A stretch of DNA of 64,000 nt from Streptomyces sp. AC550_RSS872 (GCF_019049285.1 NZ_JAGMUL010000005.1:62001-126000), one strand, 5' to 3'; shown: positions 1 through 8,325, numbered from the stretch's first letter. Made by a program: numbers and translations. Notes: a model not told the origin generated them from the letters alone.

Positions 1-273
1 GTACTTGGCGGCGTGGTCGAGCCCATAGTCAATCACGGTCACCAGGCCGATCATGAGGACGACGAAGATGATCACCACAGTGGTGTACGTCGTCAGCTGG
101 TTGCGCGTCGGCCAGACGACCTTGCGGAGTTCCGCGATGATCTGGCGGTAGAAGAGCGCGAGTCGCTTCAGCGGGCCCTTCTTGGCGCGCTTGCCACCCT
201 TACGGGTCTTCTTCGACTCCGGCGCCTCGTCCTGGGCATCAGGCATGTCGATGGAGCCCACGGCGTCCGTCAC
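1..273 (-). CDS. secE: Preprotein translocase subunit SecE (3' end off the window)
   Basis: The first 91 codons, read leftwards from a GTG at 271-273, give an acidic then Lys-rich N-terminus (ESKKTRKGGKRAKKGPLKR). This is followed by the SecE signature FYRQIIAELRKVVWPTRNQL and a single hydrophobic membrane segment (TTVVIIFVVLMIGLVTVI). SecE is the small clamp subunit of the SecYEG channel. Only a few residues and the stop lie outside the window. tRNA-Trp sits about 110 bp upstream on the same strand, the usual tRNA-Trp/secE/nusG order of bacteria. Identity is very secure. Confidence 0.95.
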   Translation of the reverse strand, partial: MTDAVGSIDMPDAQDEAPESKKTRKGGKRAKKGPLKRLALFYRQIIAELRKVVWPTRNQLTTYTTVVIIFVVLMIGLVTVIDYGLDHAAKY

Positions 274-381
274 TCGTCCTCACCTGATTCCGGGTCGTGG
301 CCGTGCCGCGCCCGGTCTGAGCCGCACGGCGGTGCATTTCTGTACGTACATGCGCACACATCCTGGCGAAGGTGTGTGTAG

Positions 382-454
382 CAGGGCCGGAGGGACTTGA
401 ACCCCCAACCGCTGGTTTTGGAGACCAGTGCTCTACCAATTGAGCTACGACCCT
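382..454 (-). tRNA. tRNA-Trp (CCA anticodon)
   Basis: The reverse strand folds as a cloverleaf. The acceptor AGGGTCG pairs with CGGCCCT, the D-arm has AGCTCAATTGGTAGAGC, the anticodon stem CTGGT/ACCAG flanks a CTCCAAA loop with anticodon CCA, and the T-arm is GGGGGTTCAAGTCCCTC. The 3' CCA is not encoded. It lies directly upstream of secE. Confidence 0.95.
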
Positions 455-485
455 TTGTGTGTCCCCCAACGTACCGCATCCGGGC

Positions 486-504
486 GGGTGCACGGTGTGC
501 ACCC
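486..504. repeat. Perfect short inverted repeat upstream of tRNA-Trp
   Basis: GGGTGCAC-ggt-GTGCACCC has perfect 8-bp arms and a 3-nt centre. It lies 32 bp upstream of the tRNA-Trp 5' end, inside the 283-bp gap that must hold the tRNA-Trp/secE promoter and the aspC promoter. It could be an operator or a small hairpin. The rest of the gap shows no gene. Confidence 0.45.
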
Positions 505-737
505 TGCGACTGCGGACCGCTGATGGCCAACGAGGTGAGAGTGTACGTGGTCCTGGGCGCGCCGTCGAACAGAAAGCGCCCGTGGGAGGGTTGGCCGACG
601 AAAGATCGGCCGAAGATCACCGGCCCTCGGACGCAAGATCCGCTGGCCGTGGCCCGGATCCGCACGGTTGTTCAGCTGATGTTCAGTCTGTGAAACCCCC
701 GTGCCGGGCGCGTTTCCTGTCTGAAACGATGGGCCCC

Positions 738-1964
738 ATGAGCGCTGCAACCCCTCCCACCGAGCGCCGGGTCTCCGCCCGAGTCGGCGCGATCTCCGAG
801 TCCGCCACCCTCGCCGTGGACGCCAAGGCCAAGGCCCTCAAGGCCGCCGGGCGGCCGGTGATCGGCTTCGGCGCCGGTGAGCCCGACTTCCCGACCCCGG
901 ACTACATCGTCGAGGCCGCCATCGAGGCCTGCAAGAACCCGAAGTTCCACCGCTACACCCCGGCCGGCGGTCTGCCCGAGCTGAAGGCCGCCATCGCCGC
1001 GAAGACGCTGCGCGACTCCGGCTACGAGCCCGACGTCTCCCAGATCCTCGTCACCAACGGGGGCAAGCAGGCCATCTACGAGGCCTTCGCCGCGATCCTC
1101 GACCCGGGCGACGAGGTCGTCGTCCCCGCCCCGTACTGGACGACTTACCCGGAGTCGATCCGTCTCGCGGGCGGTGTGCCGGTCGAGGTCGTCGCCGACG
1201 AGACGACCGGCTACCGCGTCTCCGTGGAGCAGCTGGAGGCGGCCCGTACGGAGAAGACGAAGGTCGTCCTCTTCGTATCGCCGTCCAACCCGACCGGCGC
1301 CGTCTACAGCGAGGCCGAGACCGAGGCGATCGGCCGCTGGGCCGTCGAGCACGGCCTGTGGGTGATGACCGACGAGATCTACGAGCACCTCGTCTACGGC
1401 GACGCGGTCTCCGTGTCGCTGCCCGCCGTCCTGCCCGAGCTGCGCGACAAGTGCATCGTGGTCAACGGGGTGGCCAAGACGTACGCCATGACCGGCTGGC
1501 GGGTCGGCTGGATCATCGGCCCGAAGGACGTGGTGAAGGCCGCGACCAACCTCCAGTCCCACGCGACGTCGAACGTCTCGAACGTGGCGCAGGCCGCCGC
1601 CCTCGCCGCCGTCTCCGGTGACCTGGACGCCGTCGCGAAGATGCGTGAGGCCTTCGACCGCCGCCGCAAGACGATCGTGCGGATGCTCAACGAGATCGAC
1701 GGCGTGGTCTGCCCCGACCCCGAGGGCGCCTTCTACGCGTACCCGTCGGTGAAGGCCCTCATCGGCAAGGAGATCCGCGGCAAGCGTCCGCAGGACTCGG
1801 TCGAGCTGGCCGCGCTCATCCTGGAGGAGGCCGAGGTCGCGGTCGTCCCGGGCGAGGCCTTCGGCACGCCGGGCTATCTGAGGCTGTCGTACGCGCTCGG
1901 TGACGAGGACCTCGTCGAGGGCGTGAGCCGGATCCAGAAGCTGCTGGCCGAGGCGCGGGACTGA
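738..1964 (+). CDS. aspC: Class I pyridoxal-phosphate aminotransferase (aspartate aminotransferase)
   Basis: A 408-residue fold-type I aminotransferase. PLP contacts visible are NGGK at about 107-110, SNPTGAVY at 183-190, TDEIYEHL at 211-218 (Asp212 for the pyridine N) and the Schiff-base lysine in [16 protein letters not shown] (Lys247). A C-terminal YLRLSYA carries the carboxylate-binding Arg. Length and motifs match the Ib aspartate aminotransferases that interconvert aspartate/2-oxoglutarate and oxaloacetate/glutamate. ATG 738 was chosen because MSAATPP is the likely native start; ATG 729, three codons upstream in frame, is possible. A strong terminator follows, so it is probably monocistronic. 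Substrate preference (aspartate or a related amino acid such as prephenate) is inferred. Confidence 0.92.
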   Translation: MSAATPPTERRVSARVGAISESATLAVDAKAKALKAAGRPVIGFGAGEPDFPTPDYIVEAAIEACKNPKFHRYTPAGGLPELKAAIAAKTLRDSGYEPDVSQILVTNGGKQAIYEAFAAILDPGDEVVVPAPYWTTYPESIRLAGGVPVEVVADETTGYRVSVEQLEAARTEKTKVVLFVSPSNPTGAVYSEAETEAIGRWAVEHGLWVMTDEIYEHLVYGDAVSVSLPAVLPELRDKCIVVNGVAKTYAMTGWRVGWIIGPKDVVKAATNLQSHATSNVSNVAQAAALAAVSGDLDAVAKMREAFDRRRKTIVRMLNEIDGVVCPDPEGAFYAYPSVKALIGKEIRGKRPQDSVELAALILEEAEVAVVPGEAFGTPGYLRLSYALGDEDLVEGVSRIQKLLAEARD

Positions 1965-1980
1965 CGTTCCGGATCGGCCC

Positions 1981-2009
1981 GGGGCACATACCGGTTTGGT
2001 ATGTGCCCC
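1981..2009 (+). terminator. Rho-independent terminator after aspC
   Basis: GGGGCACATACC-ggttt-GGTATGTGCCCC has a perfect 12-bp stem and is followed by the T-rich run gtttgtttgtg, 16 nt after the aspC stop. Confidence 0.9.
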
Positions 2010-2084
2010 GTTTGTTTGTGCGAGCAAGACCACTAAAGGGGAAACCGCTACCGGGACGGCGGACACGTACGGCAGGATCCTGGA

Positions 2085-3113
2085 ATGGAGCGTGTACGTG
2101 ATGTCTCTGAACTGCCGAAAGCCCATCTGCACCTGCACTTCACCGGCTCGATGCGGCCGGCGACCCTGCTGGAACTGGCCGACAAGTACGGCGTACGCCT
2201 GCCCGAGGCGCTGACGGACGCGCTGACCAGCGGGGAGCCGCCGAGGCTACGGGCGACGGACGAGCGGGGCTGGTTCCGCTTCCAGCGCCTGTACGACGCG
2301 GCGCGGTCGTGCCTACAGCAGCCGGAGGACATCCAGCGCCTGGTCAGGGAGGCCGCAGAGGAGGACCTGAAGGACGGCTCCGGGTGGCTGGAGATCCAGG
2401 TGGACCCCACGTCGTACGCGCCCCGGCTGGGCGGTCTGATCCCGGCGCTGGAGATCATCCTGGACGCGGTGGAGAGCGCGTCGCGGGACACGGGTCTCGG
2501 GATGCGTGTCCTGGTCGCCGCGAACCGTATGAAGCACCCTCTGGACGCCCGCACGCTGGCGCGTCTGGCGGTGCGGTACGCCGACCGGGGCGTGGTCGGC
2601 TTCGGGTTGTCGAACGACGAACGCCGGGGCATGGCAAGGGACTTCGACCGCGCCTTCCACATCGCCGGTGAGGGCGGCCTGCTGTCGGCCCCGCACGGTG
2701 GCGAGCTGACCGGCCCGTCCTCGGTCCGTGACTGCCTGGACGACCTGCACGCGGACCGGATCGGGCACGGGGTGCGGGCGGCCGAGGACCCGCGGCTGCT
2801 GAAGCGTCTCGCGGACAGGGGCGTGACGTGTGAGGTGTGCCCCGCTTCGAACGTCGCCCTCGGCGTCTACGAGAAGGCGGAGGACGTTCCGCTGCGGACG
2901 CTGTACGAGGCCGGCGTACCGATGGCCCTCGGCGCCGACGACCCCCTGCTCTTCGGCTCGCGGCTGGCCGCTCAGTACGACATCGCGCGGCGCCACCACG
3001 CCTTCACGGACGAGGAGCTGGCGGAACTGGCCCGGCAGTCGGTGCGGGGGTCGGCGGCCCCGGAGGAGATGAAGGCGAAGCTGCTGGCGGGGGTGGACGA
3101 CTGGCTCGCCTAG
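2085..3113 (+). CDS. add: Adenosine deaminase-family aminohydrolase
   Basis: A 342-residue COG1816 (ADA-type) amidohydrolase. Zinc and catalytic motifs are all present: HLHLHF (metal His16 and His18), PHGGELTG (zinc His and catalytic Glu), DRIGHGVR, CPASN and the DDP motif. The family deaminates adenosine or adenosine-like nucleosides in purine salvage. One departure is visible: after the HxH the usual LDG is FTG, so the aspartate that contacts the ribose 5'-OH in classical ADA is Thr20. This may mean a different 5' substituent or substrate. It follows the aspC terminator and so has its own promoter; no partner gene is obvious. The family is certain, the exact substrate is not. Confidence 0.85.
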   Translation: MERVRDVSELPKAHLHLHFTGSMRPATLLELADKYGVRLPEALTDALTSGEPPRLRATDERGWFRFQRLYDAARSCLQQPEDIQRLVREAAEEDLKDGSGWLEIQVDPTSYAPRLGGLIPALEIILDAVESASRDTGLGMRVLVAANRMKHPLDARTLARLAVRYADRGVVGFGLSNDERRGMARDFDRAFHIAGEGGLLSAPHGGELTGPSSVRDCLDDLHADRIGHGVRAAEDPRLLKRLADRGVTCEVCPASNVALGVYEKAEDVPLRTLYEAGVPMALGADDPLLFGSRLAAQYDIARRHHAFTDEELAELARQSVRGSAAPEEMKAKLLAGVDDWLA

Positions 3114-3153
3114 CTCACGCCGGACCGGCTCGCCCGGCTCACGGAGCCGGCGG

Positions 3154-3750
3154 TCAGTCGGCGATGCCGGCGAGCAGTGTGCGGGCCAGCCGGACGGCGA
3201 ACTCGTCCACCGGCGGCCGTACCGCCTCCCTGGTGGCGTCATAGGCGAACGCCCGCTGCGCGCAGGCCCCCATCAGCAGCGAGGCCGCCGCGAACGTGTC
3301 CGCGTCCGTGCGGACCCGGCCCCTCTCCTGCTCGGCCCGCAGGTAGGTGTCGAGCTCCTGGATCGGCACGTGCGGGCCGGCGCCCATCTGCCGCACGGCG
3401 TCGTCGTGCCGCCGCTTGAGCTCGGTCTGGGCGTAGAGCGACGCGGCGATCGGGAAGCTCTGCTCGTAGAACAGCGCGGCCTGGCGGGCGATCTCGGTCA
3501 GGTTCTCCTCCAAGGTGTGCCGGCCGGGCTCGGCCGCAAGGCCGCTGAGTAGCGGGCGCAGCGGGGGCAGCCGCTCGGTGAGCACCTGGATGAACAGCTC
3601 CTCCTTGCTGGCGAAGTGCTTGTACAGCGCCGCCTCGGAGCACCCGGCCGCTCGCGCGATCTCCTTCGTCGTGGCCCGCGCCAGCCCGACGGTGAGCATC
3701 AGGTCGTGGGCGGCGTCGAGAAGTCGAACGCGGGTGGGTCGGTTCTCCAT
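3154..3750 (-). CDS. TetR-family transcriptional regulator
   Basis: 198 residues from the ATG at 3748-3750 (MENRPTR). The N-terminal HTH is clear (RLLDAAHDLML, then TTKEIARAAGCSEAALYKHF), followed by a helical ligand domain of typical length. An in-frame ATG at 3795 would add 15 residues, but it lies inside the operator-like repeats, so the shorter start is preferred. The gene is divergent from the NAD(P)-binding gene at 3858. The 108-bp gap holds two inverted repeats, consistent with control of both genes. Ligand unknown. Confidence 0.85.
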   Translation of the reverse strand: MENRPTRVRLLDAAHDLMLTVGLARATTKEIARAAGCSEAALYKHFASKEELFIQVLTERLPPLRPLLSGLAAEPGRHTLEENLTEIARQAALFYEQSFPIAASLYAQTELKRRHDDAVRQMGAGPHVPIQELDTYLRAEQERGRVRTDADTFAAASLLMGACAQRAFAYDATREAVRPPVDEFAVRLARTLLAGIAD

Positions 3751-3779
3751 GAAATGTCCAATCGCCCCTTGACGGGTGG

Positions 3780-3828
3780 GTGAGCACTTACTCACTCTAG
3801 AGGAGATGGGGTGAGTGAATACTCACCC
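3780..3828. promoter_or_regulatory. Operator-like inverted repeats between the TetR gene and its divergent neighbour
   Basis: Two related repeats lie 13 bp apart: GTGAG-cactta-CTCAC (3780-3795) and the perfect GGGTGAGT-gaat-ACTCACCC (3809-3828). The shared GTGAG half-sites and their place in the divergent promoter region suggest TetR binding sites. Confidence 0.65.
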
Positions 3829-3857
3829 ACCCCAATCTCACCCCTACGGGAGACCTC

Positions 3858-4488
3858 ATGAAACTCACCGTCTTCGGTGCCACCGGAGGCATCGGCAAGG
3901 AGATCGTCCGCCAGGCGCTGGCCACCGGTCACGAGGTCACGGCCGTCGTACGGGATCCCGCCCGCTTCCCCGTCACCGGCGATCGGCTGGAGGTGCTCCG
4001 CGCGGATCTCACCGACCCGCAGGCGCTGCGCCCCGCCGTCGCCGGACGGGACGCGGTGCTGTCCGGGCTCGGCGCCCGCAGCCGCAAGGACGCGGGGATC
4101 GCTGCGCGTCTGACCCGCACGGTGCTCGGCGCCCTCGAGGCCGAGGGAGTGCGGCGGCTGGTCGTGGTGAGTGCGGCGCCGGTCGGACCCGAGCCGGCGG
4201 ACGACGGCTTCATCGACCGGGCGGCGCGCGGCATCGTCTCGGCGGTCCTCAAGGACATCCACGCCGATCTGCGGGAAATGGAGGCCGAGCTGGCCCGCAG
4301 CGCCACGGAGTGGACGGTCGTACGGCCGCCGCGTTCAGGACAAGCCGCTCACCGGCTCGTACCGGAAGGTCGTTGGCGGATTCCCGGCCCGGGGGCGCTT
4401 CCTGGCGCGCGCTGATGTGGCGCACGCCATGCTGGCGGCGGTCGGCGACCGCGCCACCCTGAGGCAGGGCGTGGGCGTCGCCTACTGA
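3858..4488 (+). pseudogene. NAD(P)-binding (NmrA/SDR-like) epimerase, broken by a frameshift
   Basis: The N-terminus is a clear Rossmann start (MKLTVFGATGGIGKEIVRQA) and continues to TEWTVVRPPR. At about 4332-4336 the family's next residues (QDKPLTGSYRKVVGGF and onward to VGDRATLRQGVGVAY, ending 4488) are found only in another frame. Read as deposited, the first frame ends at 4415 with a nonsense tail (185 aa). Homologues typically read RPPRLxDKPLTG here, so two bases appear to be missing, or one extra. Either a recent mutation or a sequencing error. A GGAG-type site (gggag) precedes the ATG. It is divergent from, and probably regulated by, the TetR gene. Confidence 0.75.
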
Positions 4489-4520
4489 GACCGTCCGCGG
4501 CCGGGCCCGGCAAGCGCGCG

Positions 4521-5576
4521 CTACAGGCTGACGCCGACCGTCACCGGCTCGTTGACCAGCGTGATACCGAAGGTCTCGCGGACACCGGCGACGACCTCGC
4601 GGGCGAGCGCGAGGAGGTCCTCAGTGGTCGCCTCACCGCGGTTGGTGAGGGCGAGGGTGTGCTTGGTGGAGATACGGGCGGGGCCCGTGCCGTATCCCTT
4701 GGTGAAGCCCGCCTTGTCGATGAGCCAGGCCGCGGAGGTCTTGGTGTGCCCGTCCCCCGCCGGGTAGGCGGGTGGCTCGGCGCCGTCACCGAGGTGCTCA
4801 CGCACGCGCGCGTGGAACGCCGCGAACTGCTCGTCGGTGAGGATCGGGTTGGTGAAGAACGATCCCGCCGACCAGGTGTCGTGGTCCTCGGGGTCCAGGA
4901 CCATGCCCTTGCCGGTACGGAGCTTCAGCACCGTCTCCCGGGCGGCTGCCAGGGGCACGCGGTCGCCGACCTCGACGCCGAGGGCACGGGCCGTCTCGGC
5001 GTACTTGACCGGGGCGGAGAGCCCGTCGGCGTCCTCCAACCGGAAGCGGACGCGCAGGACGACGTAACGCTCGGGGTCGGCCTTGAAGCGGCTGTGGCGG
5101 TAGGAGAAGGCGCAGTCGGCGTTCGGAATGACGACGGTCTCGCCTGCCTGTCGGTCGTACGCGATCACCTCGGTGATCGTCGAGGAGACCTCCTGGCCGT
5201 AGGCGCCGACGTTCTGGATCGGCGTGGCGCCCGCGGAGCCGGGGATTCCGGCGAGGCACTCGACCCCGGCGAGCCCGGCCTCGACGGTGCGGGCGACAGC
5301 TTCGGTCCACACCTCGCCGGCGGCCAGTTCGAGCGTGGTGCCGTCCAGCTCGAAGCCCTTGGTGGCGATGACGAGCGCGGTGCCCGCGAAGCCCTTGTCG
5401 CCGATGACCAGGTTGGATCCGCCACCGATGAGCAGCAGCGGGGTCCCCGCGGCGTCGGCCTCGCGCACGACGTCGATCACCTCGGCGTCGGAGGTGGCGG
5501 TGACCAGGCGGGTGGCGGGGCCGCCGAGCCGGAAGGTCGTGAAGGGGGCGAGGGGGGCGTCGTGGAGTTCCTGCAC
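4521..5576 (-). CDS. murB: UDP-N-acetylmuramate dehydrogenase (UDP-N-acetylenolpyruvoylglucosamine reductase)
   Basis: 351 residues from the GTG at 5574-5576. It reduces UDP-GlcNAc-enolpyruvate to UDP-MurNAc with NADPH and FAD in peptidoglycan synthesis. Visible features are the N-terminal TTFRLGGPA, the FAD-binding LLLIGGGSNLVIGDKGFAGT (about 48-67), GIPGSAGATPIQNVGAYGQE, YRHSRFK and the catalytic-Ser motif AGSFFTNP. The C-terminal end has LIDKAGFTKGYG, with a final VNEP. Length and order match the MurB type lacking large insertions. The reading frame is open for another 378 nt upstream, but that part looks non-coding, and VQELHDAPLAPFTTFRLGG is the natural start. Confidence 0.95.
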   Translation of the reverse strand: MQELHDAPLAPFTTFRLGGPATRLVTATSDAEVIDVVREADAAGTPLLLIGGGSNLVIGDKGFAGTALVIATKGFELDGTTLELAAGEVWTEAVARTVEAGLAGVECLAGIPGSAGATPIQNVGAYGQEVSSTITEVIAYDRQAGETVVIPNADCAFSYRHSRFKADPERYVVLRVRFRLEDADGLSAPVKYAETARALGVEVGDRVPLAAARETVLKLRTGKGMVLDPEDHDTWSAGSFFTNPILTDEQFAAFHARVREHLGDGAEPPAYPAGDGHTKTSAAWLIDKAGFTKGYGTGPARISTKHTLALTNRGEATTEDLLALAREVVAGVRETFGITLVNEPVTVGVSL

Positions 5577-5606
5577 GCGCCCAAGACTACGAGACGGCGC
5601 CGACAG

Positions 5607-5633
5607 CCCCGGCACCCACGGGGAGCGCCGGGG
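5607..5633 (-). terminator. Probable hairpin terminator between the 5663 gene and murB
   Basis: CCCCGGC and GCCGGGG, 13 nt apart, form a 7-bp GC stem just after the stop of the leftward gene at 5663. No T-run follows, as is common in Streptomyces. Confidence 0.5.
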
Positions 5634-5662
5634 CCGATACGCGCTCCACGCGCGCGTGCCGT

Positions 5663-6043
5663 TCAGGTCAGCCGTCGGAACGCCTCCGTCCAGTCGAGCG
5701 GGAGCTCGTCGCCCGGCACCTGCCAGGTGGCGAACTTCGCGTCCCGCATCAGCCCCGCCAGACCTCGCGAGGTCGGGGCGTGGGCGCCCGAGCGGGCGAA
5801 GTCCTTCAGCGCCGCGGGCGACTCCCAGGCGGACAGCGTCCAGAAGGTCCGCTTGAAGGGCTCGGCCTTCAGGGATGCGCCGTACGCGCCGGGCGCGCGG
5901 CTCACCTGCCACCACACGCCCGGCGTGCGGGCGAGGAAGCGGAGCGCTCCCCAAAGGGTGCGGGTCTCGAAGCGGGAGGCGAAGACGTGCGCCTCGGCGC
6001 CGGGCGGTGCGGGGTTCGGGACGGTCCAGGGAAGGGTGGGCAT
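5663..6043 (-). CDS. Small ferredoxin-fold monooxygenase-like protein (DUF3291-like)
   Basis: 126 residues with no signal peptide or membrane segment. Features seen are an early HVFASRFE strand, a Trp-rich middle (TPGVWWQVSRAPGAYG), FKRTFWTLSAWES and AKFATWQV. This is the strand-helix-strand pattern of small antibiotic-monooxygenase/spheroidene-monooxygenase-like (DUF3291) proteins. The AGGAG at -7 fixes the ATG. It lies between murB and an MFS exporter on the same strand but is separated by hairpin and gap, so no pathway is implied. Family assignment is tentative. Confidence 0.7.
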   Translation of the reverse strand: MPTLPWTVPNPAPPGAEAHVFASRFETRTLWGALRFLARTPGVWWQVSRAPGAYGASLKAEPFKRTFWTLSAWESPAALKDFARSGAHAPTSRGLAGLMRDAKFATWQVPGDELPLDWTEAFRRLT

Positions 6044-6098
6044 GACTGCTCCTCAGGGTGCGGAGGCCGGTCGGTGGGGTGGTCGGATGTCGTGGGGC

Positions 6099-7559
6099 TC
6101 AGCGCGACGCCGTCTCCAGCACCCGCTCCGGGGCCTGATCAGCCGGGCTCACGGCCGCGCCACCATGGCGCCGGCCCGGAATGGTCAGGGCCGCAACACC
6201 GGCGAGGGCCACGACCGTCGCGCCGGTGACCAGCGCGGGCCGCAGACCGTCGACGAAGGTCTGACCGGTCTCGTAACCGCCCTGCGCGGAGAAGATCGAG
6301 CCCATGACCGCGATGCCGAGGGCGCCGCCGACCTCGCGCAGTGCGTTGTTGGCGCCGGACGCGATGCCCTGTTCCGAGGCTCGGACGCTGGACATGACCA
6401 GGTGAGAAGCCGGGGCGAAGAACAGGGCCATGCCGACGCCGCTGATGATCAGGCCGGGCAGCTGGGAGGCGTAGGAGACGTCGACGGTGACGACGGACGC
6501 CATGTAGGCGAGGCCGGCGGCCTGCAGGAACAGGCCGGTGGCGACGACGGGCCGGCCGCCGATGCGGTCGGCGAGGATGCCGGCGATCGGCGCGACCAGC
6601 ATCGGCATGCCGGTCCACGGCAGCATCCGCAGCCCCGCCTCGGTCGGCGAGTAGCCGAGCACACCCTGCATGTACTGGCTGAGCAGGAAGATCGACCCGA
6701 ACATGCCGAGGAACATCAGCATGCTCGCCGCGTTGATCCCGGAGAACGCCCGGGAGCGGAACAGCCGCATCGGCAGCATCGGATTCTTGGCGCGGGTGCT
6801 GTAGAGGACGAACCCGACAAGCAGCGCGCCGCCGGCGAACAGGCCGGTCAGGACCAGGCGTCCGGTCCAGCCGTCGGCCGGGCCGCGCACCAGGCCGTAC
6901 ACGATCCCGAAGAGCCCGCCGCTGGCGAGCAGGGTGCCGGGGATGTCGAGCCGGGCGCCGGTGCCGTACGACTCGGCGAGGCGCAGGCGGGCGAGCGGCA
7001 GCAGGGCAATGCCGAGCGGAACGTTCAGCCAGAAGATCCACTGCCAGGAGATGTGCTCGGTGAGGCTGCCGCCGATGAGCGGCCCGGACGCGATCGCGAG
7101 CCCGTTGACGGCACCCCAGATGCCGTACGCCATCCCGCGCTTGGCCGCGGGCACGGCCGCCGTCAGCAGGGTCAGCGTCAGCGGCATCATGATCGCCGCA
7201 CCGGCGCCCTGCACCGCGCGGGCGGCGATCAGGGAGTCGATGCCGGGCGCGAGGGCCGCGGCGGCGGACGCGACGGTGAAGATCGAGATGCCGACGAGGA
7301 AGAGCCGACGGCGGCCGAAGCGGTCACCCAGGGCCGCGCCGGACATCAGCAGGACGGCGAAGGTGAGTGTGTACGCACTCACCGTCCACTCCAGGTCGTG
7401 CAGCCCTCCGCCCAGGTCCTCCCGGATGGAGGGCAGTGCGGTGGTGACGACGAGGTTGTCGAGTGCGGCCATGAACCCGGCGACGCTGGTGATGACGAGA
7501 GCCCATACGGCCCCGCCCGGGCGGGCTGCCCGCTCGTTCTGATCGGTGTGGTGTGACAT
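6099..7559 (-). CDS. MFS drug:H+ antiporter of the DHA2 (EmrB/QacA, 14-TM) type
   Basis: 486 residues with about 14 hydrophobic spans. Motif A is present after the second span (GDRFGRRRLFLVG), and the first span holds FMAALDNLVVTTALPSI, the DHA2 variant of motif D1. RAVQGAGAA and SGPLIGGSLTEHISW match motifs B and C. The family exports lipophilic drugs or antibiotics using the proton gradient. The TetR gene upstream on the same strand (7658-8221) and the shared half-sites in both promoter regions point to substrate-induced expression. The substrate cannot be read from the sequence. Confidence 0.92.
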   Translation of the reverse strand: MSHHTDQNERAARPGGAVWALVITSVAGFMAALDNLVVTTALPSIREDLGGGLHDLEWTVSAYTLTFAVLLMSGAALGDRFGRRRLFLVGISIFTVASAAAALAPGIDSLIAARAVQGAGAAIMMPLTLTLLTAAVPAAKRGMAYGIWGAVNGLAIASGPLIGGSLTEHISWQWIFWLNVPLGIALLPLARLRLAESYGTGARLDIPGTLLASGGLFGIVYGLVRGPADGWTGRLVLTGLFAGGALLVGFVLYSTRAKNPMLPMRLFRSRAFSGINAASMLMFLGMFGSIFLLSQYMQGVLGYSPTEAGLRMLPWTGMPMLVAPIAGILADRIGGRPVVATGLFLQAAGLAYMASVVTVDVSYASQLPGLIISGVGMALFFAPASHLVMSSVRASEQGIASGANNALREVGGALGIAVMGSIFSAQGGYETGQTFVDGLRPALVTGATVVALAGVAALTIPGRRHGGAAVSPADQAPERVLETASR

Positions 7560-7596
7560 CGCTCCCCCTGGGGTGATGTGCTCCGCCTACATGGAT

Positions 7597-7614
7597 AGTT
7601 ATTGATCACTAACT
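7597..7614. promoter_or_regulatory. Operator candidate upstream of the MFS gene
   Basis: AGTTATTGATCACTAACT is an imperfect palindrome (AGTTA/TAACT arms). It shares the half-site ATCACTAACT exactly with the site upstream of the TetR gene (8229-8250). Located 38-55 bp before the MFS ATG. Confidence 0.7.
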
Positions 7615-7657
7615 TTCGCGGTCATAAAAACGCAGAGTGACCCTCGCCACCCCACCC

Positions 7658-8221
7658 CTACGGCCGCCCCTCGTTCCCCTCCGGCGGCTCCATCCCCGCC
7701 CAGACCCGGTGATCGGGCGGAAAACCCATGGCCACCAGGCAGTTGATGAGCATTCCGTACGCCATGAAGGTCGTCGTCTCGTTGGCGTCCGCCCCCAGCG
7801 GCAGATGGACGGTGTCCCACAGCCGCATCCAGCCGGCGCGCACGGCCTCGCCGAACTCGTGGTCACCCTCCTGCTCGGCGGCCGCCACGGCGAGGTACAT
7901 CTGCATCTGCATCATCAGCCGCTCGGGCTGCTCAGAGACGACCTTCCGGTAGGCGGCCCCCATGGCATGCAGGGCCTCTTCGCCCTCCAGCCCCTCGGAA
8001 GCCTCCGCGAACATCCGGATGGTCTCCTCCACGCAGCGCTCGGCCGCCGCCAGGAAGATCGCCTTCTTGCCCGGGAAGAGCCGGAAGAGATACGGCTGCG
8101 AAACGCCGACGCGCTTGGCGATCGCCTCGGTCGACGTGCCGTAGTAGCCACCACGAGCGAACTCGGTCGTCGCCGCGCGGATGACGCTCTCGCGCCTCTC
8201 TTCTGCGCTCATCCTGACCAT
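7658..8221 (-). CDS. TetR-family regulator, probably controlling the adjacent exporter
   Basis: 187 residues. HTH: RESVIRAATTEFARGG, then TSTEAIAKRVGVSQPYLFRLF. The C-terminal domain includes MMQMQMYLAVAAAEQEGDHEFGEAVR, a TetR effector-domain pattern. It lies upstream of the DHA2 exporter on the same strand with a 98-bp gap. A 7-bp-arm palindrome overlaps its own promoter and a matching half-site precedes the exporter. A self-regulating local repressor is the likely arrangement. Confidence 0.9.
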   Translation of the reverse strand: MVRMSAEERRESVIRAATTEFARGGYYGTSTEAIAKRVGVSQPYLFRLFPGKKAIFLAAAERCVEETIRMFAEASEGLEGEEALHAMGAAYRKVVSEQPERLMMQMQMYLAVAAAEQEGDHEFGEAVRAGWMRLWDTVHLPLGADANETTTFMAYGMLINCLVAMGFPPDHRVWAGMEPPEGNEGRP

Positions 8222-8228
8222 GCTAGAA

Positions 8229-8250
8229 AGTTAGTACTCAATCACTAACT
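8229..8250. promoter_or_regulatory. Operator candidate upstream of the second TetR gene
   Basis: AGTTAGT-actcaatc-ACTAACT has perfect 7-bp arms and lies 8 bp before the TetR ATG. The right half (ATCACTAACT) recurs at 7605-7614 before the exporter gene. Confidence 0.75.
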
Positions 8251-8290
8251 AGTCAAGCGGTAGGCGCCGGGTGCCTCGCGACCGAAACAT

Positions 8291-8325
8291 GTAAGGGGCG
8301 CCCCGCCATGGAGAACGCCCCTTAC
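8291..8325. terminator. Hairpin terminator between the MaoC pair and the TetR gene
   Basis: GTAAGGGGCG and CGCCCCTTAC are perfect 10-bp arms around a 15-nt loop, 21 bp beyond the stop of the leftward MaoC gene. Confidence 0.75.

Noticed and set aside
4659..7556. A 965-codon rightward open frame across murB and the MFS gene
   Set aside because: It is antisense to two clear genes, has Gly/Asp/Glu-rich low-complexity translation and no domain. A GC-rich shadow.
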